A DNA stretch of 64,000 bases, from assembly GCF_007827815.1 (NCBI RefSeq), contig NZ_VITH01000004.1, positions 124,001-188,000 of the forward strand, written 5' to 3'. The notes below the pieces were generated by a model. That model was given only the letters and a program-made list of their open reading frames with translations. It was not told the DNA's origin and ran no database searches. Made by a program: the position numbers and the translations under genes. This DNA is from Azospirillum brasilense (GTDB lineage: Bacteria > Pseudomonadota > Alphaproteobacteria > Azospirillales > Azospirillaceae). Position 1 is the stretch's first letter; every line of letters begins with the position of its first letter. Shown piece by piece: positions 35,314 through 43,969 of the stretch.

Positions 35314-36537
35314 ATGGCGGCGGCGGGCGTATCAATTGGAATGGGCGGCACACGGGATCATTCGCTGGACGCGGCGCGCAGCCTGCTGATGATCCTCGGC
35401 GTGCCCTACCACGCGGCGCTGATCTACACGCCGGGCTACGACTGGGTGATGAACTCCCCCGACGGCATCGCCTGGATCGGGCTGTTCGCGGACTTCATCC
35501 ACAGCTTCCGCATGCCCGCCTTCTTCCTGATCTCCGGCCTGCTGATCACCCACAGCCTGCGCCGCCACGGGCCGCGGGCGGTGCTGACCTCGCGCGCCTC
35601 GCGGCTGCTGGTGCCGCTCGTCGCCATGGCGGCGACGCTGAACGTCGCGCAGTTGTGGATGGAAAGCCGCGCGATCGACCCCGGCCTGACCGCTGGTGAG
35701 TTCGTCACCCAGACCATTCCCGCGGCGTTCCGGAGCGGCGGGCTCGTCTATCACCTGTGGTTCCTGGTCGAGCTGTTCATCAGCGTGCTGGCGCTCTGCC
35801 TCGCCTACCCGCTGCTGGTCGCGCTGCACCGGCGGATGGCGGAGCGCGCGCCGGGGCTGGCCCGCTGGCTGGCCGATCCGCCGGACTGGCTGCCGCCGCT
35901 CCTGCTCAGCCTCGTCATGATGGGGGTGCTGGGTTTCGACAACATCTCCGACTGGCTGGTGACGCCGTTGGTGCCGACCAACTCGACGGCGGTGAGCATC
36001 GTCGTCTCGGGGGGCTTCTTCGCGGTCGGCGTGCTGATCGCCCATTGGCCGGGCGGAGCCGCGCGCTACGCCAAGGCGAGCTGGGGCGTGGCTCTGACCT
36101 ATCTGGTGTGCTTCGCCATCCACATCGGCATGGTCGGCGTCGAGAAGCCCATGCCGGTCCGCTTCCTCGACGAGGCGCTGCGCGCCGTCGCCGCCTGGTC
36201 GGCCTTCCGCTTCGTCCTCGGCCTGACGCAGTCCTTCTTCTCGGCGGAGAGCCGCCGGGTGCGGGCGCTGTCGCAGGCGTCCTACACCATCTACCTGCTG
36301 CACCATCTGGTGGTCATGGCCCTCGGCTTCGCCCTGCTGGCCGTCACCGCCCCGCCCCTGCTGGAGTTCGCCGCGATCACCGCGGTGGGGCTGATCGTGC
36401 CGCTGGCGGTCCATCACGGGCTGGTCCGCCGCTCGCCGACGCTGCGCTTCCTGATGAACGGCGTCCCGCCGGGGGAAGCGAAGAAGCGGACCGGCCCGGC
36501 GCACGACCGCGAGGCGATGGCGCGCCGGGCCGGCTGA
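35314..36537 (+). CDS. Acyltransferase-3 family membrane protein (OpgC-like)
   Basis: A protein of about ten membrane helices (407 aa). It has RDHSLDAARSLLMILGVPYHAAL near residue 14, SFRMPAFFLISGLL near residue 64 with the Arg used in this fold, and YTIYLLHH near the end. These fit integral O-acyltransferases of the OpgC/OatA class, which decorate periplasmic glucans or surface sugars with acyl groups. The donor and acceptor are unknown. AGGTGAGG precedes ATG 35314; an ATG at 35341 is also possible. The C-terminal 25 residues are charged. Confidence 0.88.
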   Translation: MAAAGVSIGMGGTRDHSLDAARSLLMILGVPYHAALIYTPGYDWVMNSPDGIAWIGLFADFIHSFRMPAFFLISGLLITHSLRRHGPRAVLTSRASRLLVPLVAMAATLNVAQLWMESRAIDPGLTAGEFVTQTIPAAFRSGGLVYHLWFLVELFISVLALCLAYPLLVALHRRMAERAPGLARWLADPPDWLPPLLLSLVMMGVLGFDNISDWLVTPLVPTNSTAVSIVVSGGFFAVGVLIAHWPGGAARYAKASWGVALTYLVCFAIHIGMVGVEKPMPVRFLDEALRAVAAWSAFRFVLGLTQSFFSAESRRVRALSQASYTIYLLHHLVVMALGFALLAVTAPPLLEFAAITAVGLIVPLAVHHGLVRRSPTLRFLMNGVPPGEAKKRTGPAHDREAMARRAG

Positions 36538-36709
36538 GCAGGACCCGTTGAGCACACTCGGAATCGGGCGGTCTTAGACCATGGTCGCATGCCCGCACCC
36601 CCGCGCCGGCTTTGCCCGGCGGGCGGTGGTGAAGTAACCTATAGGTCATCCGCCCACGTTCCCCGGCCGGCCTTCCGGCGTCGGGTGGCGGTCTGGGGTG
36701 TTGGATGCC

Positions 36710-37978
36710 ATGCCGATGCTTTTCGGGACCCGCATTGTGACCAGCCATCCGGCCTCGGACGCTCTCCTTTCCGATGCTCCGCCCAGCGCCCCTGTGCCAA
36801 GCGCCCATACGCCCAGCCCGTCCCTGCCGCGGGCCGTCTCGATGGCGGAGGACGCCGGCACCGCCGCGCGGGACCTCTTCGAGGGGCTGTGCGGACGGAA
36901 CCCCGCCGCCGTCGCGGAGCTGGAGATGGTGCTGGTCTTCTGCTCCGCCCATTACGACCGCGTGGAGCTGGCGGCGGCGCTGGCCGAGCTGTTCGGGCCG
37001 GTGCCGGTGGTCGGCTGCACCACGGCGGGGGAGATCACGCCCTTCGGCTACGCCGCCGGGTCGCTGGTCGGGATCGGCTTCCCGCGCGCCGACTTCACCA
37101 TCGCCACCCAGCGCATCGACGACCTCGACCGTTTCTCCATCGCCGACGCGCCGCGCGTCCTGCGCAGCCTGATGGAGCAGCGCGATGTCGCCCTGGCCGC
37201 CCGCACCGAGGCCTTCCCCGACCATGGCAGCTTCGCCTTCCTGATGATCGACGGCATGTCGCGGGCGGAGGAGATGGTGGTCAGCGCGCTGCACAGCGTG
37301 CTGATGGACATCCCGCTGTTCGGCGGCTCCGCCGGGGACGAACTGCGCTTCGAGCGCACCTTCGTCCTGCACGAGGGGCGGTTCCACACCAACGCCGCCG
37401 TTCTGATGCTGGTCACCACGGCGCGCCGCTTCGTGGTCTTCCGGACCGAGCATTTCGTGGCGTCCGACGCCAAGATGGTGGTGACCGGCGCCGACCCGCA
37501 GCGCCGCATCGTCACCGAGATCAACGCCGAGCCGGCGGGCCGCGAGTACGCCCGCATGGTCGGGCTGGAGGGGGAGCCGCTGACCCCCCTGATCTTCGCC
37601 GCCTATCCCGTCGTCGTGCGGGTGGGGGGCGAGTACCATGTCCGCTCCATCCAGAAGGTCAACGACGACGAGAGCCTGACCTTCTACTGCGCCATCGACG
37701 AGGGCATCGTGCTGACCGTCGCCCGCGGCGTCGACCCGGTGGAGAATCTTGAGGAGATGATGCGCAAGCTGGCCGCGGAGGTCGGCGGGCCGCCCGACCT
37801 CGTGCTCGGCTGCGACTGCATCCTGCGCCGGCTGGAGCTGGAGCAGCGGCAGCTCAAGCACGTCATGTCGGCGGCGCTGGCGCGGCACAACGTCGTCGGC
37901 TTCTGCGCCTACGGCGAGCAGTACAACGCCATGCACGTCAACCAGACCTTCACCGGTGTCGCGATAGGTGCGCGATGA
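36710..37978 (+). CDS. FIST-domain sensor protein (NosP-like)
   Basis: The product (422 aa) has a FIST N domain (PVPVVGCTTAGEITPFGY, PLFGGSAGDELRF) and a FIST C domain (PLIFAAYPV to FCAYGEQYNAMHVNQTFTG). NosP proteins of this class bind heme, sense nitric oxide and control a histidine kinase encoded next to them. The His before LMDIPLFGG (SALHSVL) is the candidate heme ligand. Its end overlaps the hybrid kinase gene by ATGA (37975-37978). Several starts exist; ATG 36710 is used, with GTG 36698 or ATG 36716 possible. Amino-acid sensing is an older proposal for FIST. Confidence 0.88.
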   Translation: MPMLFGTRIVTSHPASDALLSDAPPSAPVPSAHTPSPSLPRAVSMAEDAGTAARDLFEGLCGRNPAAVAELEMVLVFCSAHYDRVELAAALAELFGPVPVVGCTTAGEITPFGYAAGSLVGIGFPRADFTIATQRIDDLDRFSIADAPRVLRSLMEQRDVALAARTEAFPDHGSFAFLMIDGMSRAEEMVVSALHSVLMDIPLFGGSAGDELRFERTFVLHEGRFHTNAAVLMLVTTARRFVVFRTEHFVASDAKMVVTGADPQRRIVTEINAEPAGREYARMVGLEGEPLTPLIFAAYPVVVRVGGEYHVRSIQKVNDDESLTFYCAIDEGIVLTVARGVDPVENLEEMMRKLAAEVGGPPDLVLGCDCILRRLELEQRQLKHVMSAALARHNVVGFCAYGEQYNAMHVNQTFTGVAIGAR

Positions 37979-40701
37979 CGCTCATCTTCGACTGGCGGGA
38001 ACCGTCCCGCCCACCCGCCGACCCGCCGTCCGCCACCCTCCCGGCCACCCCTCCCCCCACCGGCGAGGACAAGCGGCTGGAGGCGCTGGAGCGCGAGAAC
38101 GCCAAGCTCCGCCGCATCAACCAGGTGCTGATGGACCGGGTGGAGCGGTCGATGGACGTGCAGGGGGGCGCCTTCTCCCTGTTCCAGACCGCCATCGTCC
38201 TGGAACAGAAGGTGCGCGAGCGCACGCTGGAGCTGGAGCGCGCCCTGCGCGAGCTGGAGGACAGCCACCGCGCGCTGGCCCGCGCCAAGGAGCTGGCCGA
38301 CACCATGCGCAGCCGCCTGTCGGAGGCCATCGAGTCGGTCAACGAGGGCTTCGCCATCTTCGACGCCGACGACCGGCTGGTGCTGTGCAACAGCAAGTAT
38401 CTGGCCCTGTGGCCGGAGATCCGCGACCGCATCCTGCCGGGCATCCGCTTCCAGGAGATCGCCGAGTTGGCGGCCTCCTCGCGCACCATCGCCGACGCCT
38501 ACCCGCGGCCCGACCGCTGGCTGTCGGAACGGCTGGCCCAGCACCGGGCGCTGAAGGGTCCCTACGTCTACCGGCTGGCCGACGGGCGCTGGGTCCAGGT
38601 CAACGAGCGGCGGACCCGCGACGGCGGGGTGGTCGGCGTCTACACCGACATCACCGACATCAAGGAGCATGAAACCCGCCGCCGCGAGCGCGAGCTGGCC
38701 GAGAAGTCGGCGCTGCTCCAGGCGACGCTGGACAACATCGCCCAGGGCGTCGGGGTGTACGACCGCGACCAGCGGCTGGTCGCCTGGAACGAGCGCTTCA
38801 CCGGCCTGCTGCGCCTGCCCGCCAAGGTGGCGGAGCGTGGGGCGGGCTTCGCCGATTTCGTGCTGCACCACGCGGCGCTCGGCGACCATGGCCTGTCGCT
38901 GAAGGCGCTGATGATGCCGAGCTGCCTCGTCGAGCAGCCCTGGCTGGACGACACGGTGCTGGAGATCAGCCGCAACCCCATGCCGGGCGGCGGCTTCGTC
39001 CTGACCTTCACCGACATCACCGAGCGCAAGCGCGCCGAGCAGGCCCTGCGCGACAGCGAGGAGCGCATCCGGCTGGTCACCGACGCGGTTCCGGCGCTGA
39101 TCGCCTACGTCGACGCCGAGCAGCGCTTCCGCTTCGTCAACAAGGCCTACGAGGGCTGGTTCAACCGCAAGCGCGAGGAGATCGAGGGCCAGCCCATGTG
39201 GGCGGCGCTGGGCGATCTCTATTACGAGGTGCGGCGCTCCTACGTGCTGCGGGCACTGGCCGGCGAGGAGGTCACCTTCGACCTGGAGCTGCCCGGCGAG
39301 AACGGCGCGCCGCGCTACGCCGTCGCCACCTACATCCCGCATTTCGGCGAGCGGCGCGGCGGCGGCAAGCCGGAGGTGCTGGGTTATTTCGGCCTGATCC
39401 ACGACATCACCGAGCGGCGCATGGCGGCGGAGGCGCTGGCCGACGCCAAGGACAGCCTGGAACGCCGCGTCGTCGAGCGCACCGCCGAGCTGACCCGGCT
39501 CAACGGCCAGCTCCAGCAGGAGATCGCCGAGCGCATCGCGGCGGAGGAGGCGCTGCGGCTCGCCAAGGCGGAGGCGGAGCAGGCCAACCTGTCCAAGACG
39601 CGCTTCCTGGCGGCGGCCAGCCACGACCTGCTGCAACCGCTGAACGCGGCGCGGCTGTTCGTCTCGGCGCTGGGCGACCTGGAGCAGCCGGAGCCCAACC
39701 GCGGGCTGGTCGACAACATCGACGTCGCTTTGGCTTCGGTCGAGGACCTGCTGTCGGCTCTGCTGGACATCTCCAAGCTGGACGCCGGGGCGGTGCGGCC
39801 GGAGATCGCCGATTTCCCGATCAAGAGCCTGTTCGGCGCGCTGGCCACCGAATACGCGGCGGTGGCGAAGGAGCGCGGGCTGGAGCTCTGCGTCGTTCCC
39901 AGCCACGCCGTGGTGCGCAGCGACATCCGCCTGCTCCGCCGCATCCTGCAGAACTTCCTGTCCAACGCCCTGCGCTACACCCAGGCGAAAAGGGGGGCAA
40001 AGGGCGGCGCCGGGCGTGTGCTGGTCGGCTGCCGGCGGACGCCGGAAGGTTTGCGGATCGAGGTGTGGGACACCGGCCCCGGCGTGCCCGCCGACAAGCT
40101 GGACGAGATCTTCCAGGAGTTCCGCCGCCTCGACACGCCCTGCGCCAACGAGCGGGTGCGCGGCATGGGCCTCGGCCTTGCCATCGTGGAGCGGGTGGCG
40201 CGGATGCTCGACCACCCGATCACCGTGCGGTCGCAGCCGGGGCGAGGCTCGGTCTTCGCGGTGACGGTGCCCTTCGGACGCTACGCCCGCCCGGTGCGCG
40301 CGCTGGAGGCGCCGGTGCAGACCGCCTCGAACCGGCTGGCCGGCACGCGGGTGCTGGTGATCGACAACGAGCCGGCGGTGCTGGCCGGGATGCGCGCGTT
40401 GCTCGAAGGCTGGGGGTGCAGCGTCGCCACCGCGGCGTCGGGCGACGAGGCTCTGGCCGGGCTGGGGGCGGTGGCGCCGGACGTGCTGTTCGCGGACTAT
40501 CACCTGGACGACGGGGTGATCGGCTTCACCGAGATCGCGCGGGTGCGCGAGCGCTGCGGGGCGGACCTGCCGTCGGTCCTCATCACCGCCAACCGCACCG
40601 CCGAAGTGGTGGAGGAGGCGCAGGCCAGGGGCTGCCATGTGCTGAACAAGCCGGTGCGGCCGGCGCAGCTTCGCGCGGTGATGACGGGGTTGCTGGCGTA
40701 A
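37975..40701 (+). CDS. PAS hybrid histidine kinase with C-terminal receiver (NahK-like)
   Basis: A cytoplasmic kinase (908 aa) without membrane segments. An N-terminal coiled coil (about 33-110) is followed by three PAS domains (about 112-235, 245-355 and 360-485), a second coiled coil, HisKA with H550 in ASHDLLQPLNAARLF, HATPase (FLSNALRYT, DTGPGVP, RGMGLGLA) and a receiver with D841 in FADYHL. This architecture and the overlap with the FIST gene match NosP/NahK pairs, where NO-bound NosP inhibits the kinase and so affects c-di-GMP and biofilm. The phosphotransfer partner is not in this operon. Confidence 0.93.
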   Translation: MTLIFDWREPSRPPADPPSATLPATPPPTGEDKRLEALERENAKLRRINQVLMDRVERSMDVQGGAFSLFQTAIVLEQKVRERTLELERALRELEDSHRALARAKELADTMRSRLSEAIESVNEGFAIFDADDRLVLCNSKYLALWPEIRDRILPGIRFQEIAELAASSRTIADAYPRPDRWLSERLAQHRALKGPYVYRLADGRWVQVNERRTRDGGVVGVYTDITDIKEHETRRRERELAEKSALLQATLDNIAQGVGVYDRDQRLVAWNERFTGLLRLPAKVAERGAGFADFVLHHAALGDHGLSLKALMMPSCLVEQPWLDDTVLEISRNPMPGGGFVLTFTDITERKRAEQALRDSEERIRLVTDAVPALIAYVDAEQRFRFVNKAYEGWFNRKREEIEGQPMWAALGDLYYEVRRSYVLRALAGEEVTFDLELPGENGAPRYAVATYIPHFGERRGGGKPEVLGYFGLIHDITERRMAAEALADAKDSLERRVVERTAELTRLNGQLQQEIAERIAAEEALRLAKAEAEQANLSKTRFLAAASHDLLQPLNAARLFVSALGDLEQPEPNRGLVDNIDVALASVEDLLSALLDISKLDAGAVRPEIADFPIKSLFGALATEYAAVAKERGLELCVVPSHAVVRSDIRLLRRILQNFLSNALRYTQAKRGAKGGAGRVLVGCRRTPEGLRIEVWDTGPGVPADKLDEIFQEFRRLDTPCANERVRGMGLGLAIVERVARMLDHPITVRSQPGRGSVFAVTVPFGRYARPVRALEAPVQTASNRLAGTRVLVIDNEPAVLAGMRALLEGWGCSVATAASGDEALAGLGAVAPDVLFADYHLDDGVIGFTEIARVRERCGADLPSVLITANRTAEVVEEAQARGCHVLNKPVRPAQLRAVMTGLLA

Positions 40702-40718
40702 GGGGACGCGATGAGCCT

Positions 40719-40764
40719 CCACCCCGGCCGCTCCCTGGGAAGCGGGAGCGAAGGGCCGGGGTGG
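40719..40764. terminator. Hairpin between convergent genes
   Basis: CCACCCCGGCC (40719-40729) pairs with 40754-40764, and GCTCCC with GGGAGC inside it. There is no U-run. It is probably a structured end for the kinase transcript. Confidence 0.45.
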
Positions 40765-40780
40765 CGGAAGACCCAGGGAC

Positions 40781-41029
40781 TCAGCGCGTCAGGCGGATGA
40801 TCGTCACCATCATGCCGACCGCGTACAGCTCGGCCAGCGGAACGATCCAGGACGGGTGGAAAAGGATCGACAGCGGCATGATCAGCAGAAGGATCAGCGC
40901 CGGGAATACGAAATAAGGCGAATTGCAGTAAGCCGGCAGGCCATGCACCCGGCCCGAGACCCGATCCGAGACGTCACGCGACTCTTCGCCAATCAAACGA
41001 TCCGCATCGCCAACAGTTTGGTCCACCAT
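40781..41029 (-). CDS. Small membrane protein (82 aa)
   Basis: The N-terminal 35 residues are polar and charged (MVDQTVGDADRLIGEESRDV). Two hydrophobic helices follow (about 37-57 and 60-77), with a basic end IIRLTR. No family recognised. It begins about 158 nt from the end of the Ntn-hydrolase gene, on the same strand. The region 41030-41186 is richer in A+T and probably holds its promoter. Coding is supported by the clear membrane pattern only. Confidence 0.65.
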   Translation of the reverse strand: MVDQTVGDADRLIGEESRDVSDRVSGRVHGLPAYCNSPYFVFPALILLLIMPLSILFHPSWIVPLAELYAVGMMVTIIRLTR

Positions 41030-41186
41030 TCTCTAGCACCCACTGCATTTATGGTCTTTTTCTTCTCCATCACTGGAAGATGGAGCGCAGCCTCTATAAC
41101 ACAGCTTGCCGTGGCGCGGACACGACTTCGCGCCGTCTTGCCGGATGGCGAAAACGGCGCGGGAAGTCCTGAATTTTATTGTGGCT

Positions 41187-41756
41187 TTACGCCGCTTCGG
41201 TCAGCGCCAGATGCGGGCGGCGGACCATCGATTGGATGGTGAAGGGGGCGCGCACGCCGCCACTGAACAGTTCGGCGCATTCCAGCGCCTTCAGCACCCG
41301 CTCCTCCGCCGGCAGGCCGACCGTGGAGGCGAGCGAGCCCAGCGCGTAGTCGGACCCGCAGCCGATGGCGTGATAGCCGCGCACCGCCTCGCCCACCTGA
41401 TAGTCGGACTGGATCGAGAAGAGCCGCCCCTCGTAGCCGACCATGAAGGTGCCGCCGGTCTCCACGTCGTTGGAGCGGTGGGCGTAGCCGCCGTCCTTCA
41501 GGCAGCCGCGCACGGCGTCCACGAAATCCACGACCATGTAGCGGAAGACGTCGGCCTCGGGGTCGCGGTGCGGCGGCTCCAGCCGGTAATGCAGAAGCTG
41601 GCCCATGCGGAAGCTGCTGGTGAAGCCGATCAGCAGGTCGGCGTTGCGGAACACCTTGGTGTCCGCGCGCACGGTGATGTCCAGGCCGTTCACGCCCGCG
41701 CTGTCACCGCCCATCCACACACGATCGCCGTCCACCAAGCCAACAATGCAGGTCAT
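41187..41756 (-). CDS. Orphan proteasome/HslV-fold Ntn hydrolase
   Basis: The N-terminus MTCIVGLVDGDRVWMGGDSA and TKVFRNADLLIGF follow the HslV/proteasome beta pattern. After Met removal the nucleophile would be Thr1, with Asp17 (GGDS) and Lys33 (TKVF): the exact catalytic triad of this fold. The length is 189 aa. No hslU or other ATPase is adjacent, so it is not the normal HslV. It may be a self-compartmentalised peptidase or an amidase. The strong start ATG 41756 puts Thr at position 2, as needed. ipdC lies upstream on the same strand, with a structured gap between. Confidence 0.8.
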   Translation of the reverse strand: MTCIVGLVDGDRVWMGGDSAGVNGLDITVRADTKVFRNADLLIGFTSSFRMGQLLHYRLEPPHRDPEADVFRYMVVDFVDAVRGCLKDGGYAHRSNDVETGGTFMVGYEGRLFSIQSDYQVGEAVRGYHAIGCGSDYALGSLASTVGLPAEERVLKALECAELFSGGVRAPFTIQSMVRRPHLALTEAA

Positions 41757-41824
41757 CGCCGTCCTCGTCCCTGAATCAATTGCGCCCGAAAGCAGGGACA
41801 GGGTGGGCTTTTATGGTTAACGAA

Positions 41825-41894
41825 TTGTTGCGCCGCGGCGGTGCCGAAGGGGGTATCCCGCTTCGGCACCCGCCCCTTAGCGCAAGCGCAACAA
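41825..41894. terminator. Two-level stem-loop downstream of ipdC
   Basis: The outer stem TTGTTGCGC (41825-41833) pairs with 41886-41894, and the inner stem GGTGCCGAAG (41840-41849) with 41861-41870. It probably ends ipdC transcription, and so separates it from the Ntn-hydrolase gene. Confidence 0.55.
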
Positions 41895-41932
41895 CAGCTT
41901 AGCACGGCCGCCTGCGAATGCGGTTCCCGCGC

Positions 41933-43570
41933 CTACTCCCTGGGCGCTGCGTGCAGGCGCTTCTGCCCCTGGACGAAGCGGGCCAGCGTGTCGGACAGCA
42001 CGCCGCGCGGGATCATCGCCTCGATCAGCTGGAAGCGCCCGCGCGTGGCGAAGGCCTTGTCCAGCGCCGCCTTCAGCTCCGCCCGCGTGCGCACGCGCAC
42101 ACCGTCGCCGCCCATGCCCGCCGCCATGTCAGCGAAGCGCCAGTCGTCCAGGTCGTTGAAGGCGGATTCGGGCTGGAAGGTGCGCAGCATCTCCCAACTG
42201 GCGTTGTTGAACAGGATCACGATGGGGTCGATGCCCAGCCGTCGGCAGTTGCCAAGCTCCCACCCGGTCATCTGGAAGGCGCCGTCACCGACCACGGTCA
42301 GGATGCGCTTGCCACCCGACACGCACTGCGCCCCGATGCCCGCCGGCACGCCGAAGCCCATGCCCGCGTAATAGCCCGGCGCCATCAGCCCGGCGTCGAT
42401 CATGTCCATGGCGGTGAACAGGCAGTCGCCCATGTCCGCCGCGATCAGCAGCGGCTCCTGCCCGGCGCGCACGCGGTCGTTGACGGCGCGGGCGATGTCC
42501 ATCGGGGCGATCGGCTCGCCGTCCGCCTGGAGACCGGTCGGATAGGCGTGGGCCTCCTTGCCGCGCGTCGTGCGGTCGGACGGCGGCAGCCGCTCCAGCA
42601 GCGCGTCCACCAGCCCATCCAGCGGGATGTCGGCGTAGGTGTGATAGCCCAGCGTCACCGCCCGGTCGAAGGCGTGGATGGTCTTGCGCAGGTCGATCTT
42701 GCGCTGGGACACCGCGAAGTTGGTGTCGCTGAGGATGGCGCCGAGCAGGAACAGCCCGTCGGATTCCTCGACCAGCCGGGTGATCTCCGCGTCGCCGGCG
42801 ACGCCGATGTAGGTGCCGAGCGGCGGGGTCGGCGCGTCGGCCAGCAGGCCGCGCCCCATGAAGGTGGTGACCACCGGCACGCCCAGCCGCTGCGCCAGCT
42901 CCGCCACCTTGGCCTCCAGCCCGTAGCGGCGGACCTCGACGCACACCATCAGCACCGGCGATTTGGCCGAGCGCATGGCCGCCAGCACCTCGTCCGCGCA
43001 GGCGGCCAGCGCGTCGCGGTCCACCGGCCAGGCGGGGTCGTCGCCCACCGGCTCGACCTCGGCGTTGACCATGTTGCGGGGGATTTCCAGATAGACCGGG
43101 CGCGACAGGGCGCGGGCGGCCCCCAGCACCCGGGCAATCTCCGCCGGGGCCTTGGCCGGGTCGTCCAGCCGGGCCTGGGCGACGGTGATCTCCTTGAACA
43201 CCTGGAACTGCGTGTCCAGTGTGCGGCCCTGGTGGTGCAGCAGCAGGCCGGCGTTGCCCTCCGTCGTGCCCGGAGCGCCGGAGATGACGACGACCGGCGA
43301 CTTCTCGGCGTAGGCGCCGGCCACCGCGTTCACCATGTTGAAGGCGCCCGCCCCGTAGGTGACCGCCGCCACCCCCAGCGTCGAGCTGTAGCGGGCCGCC
43401 GCGTCCGCCGCGAAGCCCACCGCCGGCTCGTGGCTCAGTGTGTGGAGCGGCAGGATTTGCGTTTCCTCCGCCACCTTGAAGAAGGGCAAGGCGAAATCGC
43501 CCGGAATCCCGAACATGGCCTGTGCGCCGCGATCCTTCAGCGCGCGCAGCAGGGCTTCGGCCAGCTTCAT
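41933..43570 (-). CDS. ipdC: Indolepyruvate/phenylpyruvate decarboxylase
   Basis: A thiamine-diphosphate enzyme (545 aa) that decarboxylates indole-3-pyruvate or phenylpyruvate, the key step of the indolepyruvate route to the auxin indole-3-acetic acid. The sequence agrees with the A. brasilense enzyme as I recall it, beginning MKLAEALLRALKDRGAQ. The catalytic Glu is in LSHEPAVGF near residue 48, and the cofactor motif runs from VVGDGAFQMTG to FNNASWEML. A. brasilense ipdC is induced by auxin; the inverted repeat and TGTCCC described for its promoter are both found upstream. The iaaC gene reported after ipdC in some strains is not present here. Confidence 0.97.
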   Translation of the reverse strand: MKLAEALLRALKDRGAQAMFGIPGDFALPFFKVAEETQILPLHTLSHEPAVGFAADAAARYSSTLGVAAVTYGAGAFNMVNAVAGAYAEKSPVVVISGAPGTTEGNAGLLLHHQGRTLDTQFQVFKEITVAQARLDDPAKAPAEIARVLGAARALSRPVYLEIPRNMVNAEVEPVGDDPAWPVDRDALAACADEVLAAMRSAKSPVLMVCVEVRRYGLEAKVAELAQRLGVPVVTTFMGRGLLADAPTPPLGTYIGVAGDAEITRLVEESDGLFLLGAILSDTNFAVSQRKIDLRKTIHAFDRAVTLGYHTYADIPLDGLVDALLERLPPSDRTTRGKEAHAYPTGLQADGEPIAPMDIARAVNDRVRAGQEPLLIAADMGDCLFTAMDMIDAGLMAPGYYAGMGFGVPAGIGAQCVSGGKRILTVVGDGAFQMTGWELGNCRRLGIDPIVILFNNASWEMLRTFQPESAFNDLDDWRFADMAAGMGGDGVRVRTRAELKAALDKAFATRGRFQLIEAMIPRGVLSDTLARFVQGQKRLHAAPRE

Positions 43571-43619
43571 GGCCGCTCTCCCGTTCCAATTGGTTTCGCG
43601 GGCCGAAAACCCGCACAGG

Positions 43620-43625
43620 GGGACA
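43620..43625 (-). promoter_or_regulatory. TGTCCC element upstream of ipdC
   Basis: TGTCCC on the minus strand about 50 nt before the ipdC ATG. An element of this type has been linked to auxin response of ipdC; it also resembles the plant TGTCTC element. Short motif, so chance occurrence is possible. Confidence 0.45.
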
Positions 43626-43651
43626 GCATCGCCTCCGCCACCGCTCCGCGC

Positions 43652-43679
43652 AAGAATTGTTTCATCCGAAACAATTCTT
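43652..43679. promoter_or_regulatory. ipdC inverted repeat (probable operator)
   Basis: AAGAATTGTTTC-ATCC-GAAACAATTCTT has perfect 12-bp arms and lies 82-110 nt upstream of ipdC. It is AT-rich in a GC-rich setting, which supports a protein-binding function. The spacer and arms resemble the inverted repeat reported in the ipdC promoter of A. brasilense strains. Confidence 0.75.
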
Positions 43680-43720
43680 ATGCGCCGGAAATTGTGGAGG
43701 GGTGGGAGCCGCGCGTGATC

Positions 43721-43863
43721 CTCCCTCTCCCGCCCCGGGAGAGGGAAGGGGCCCATGCGAAGCGTGGGAAGGGTGAGGGTGCCGCCAAGGACTGGTGTCT
43801 TGATCCTCGCCTGACCCTCACCCGCCCGCTTCGCGGGCACCCTCTCCCGGGTCGGGAGAGGGG
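43721..43863. repeat. Dispersed GC-rich palindromic repeat, copy 3
   Basis: The left half GAGAGGGAAGGGGCCC...GCGAAG...GTGGGAAGGGTG is the reverse complement of the first part of the copies at 12.9 and 22.2 kb. The right half (CCCTCACCCGCCCGCTTCGC to GGTCGGGAGAGGGG) is another palindromic unit. It lies in the ipdC-gltX divergent region, between the two promoters. Confidence 0.75.
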
Positions 43864-43969
43864 TTTTCTCCGAACGCGATAGGCTCCTTGGCGCCTGATG
43901 GGCGTCTTTCGGACGGGCGCGCGGCGTGCTACGACTGCCGCCCTGTCCCGACTTCCGAATGATGCCCGC

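Noticed and set aside
41030-41932. iaaC, reported downstream of ipdC in some A. brasilense strains.
   Set aside because: The gene here is a proteasome-fold hydrolase, not an ElbB-like protein.
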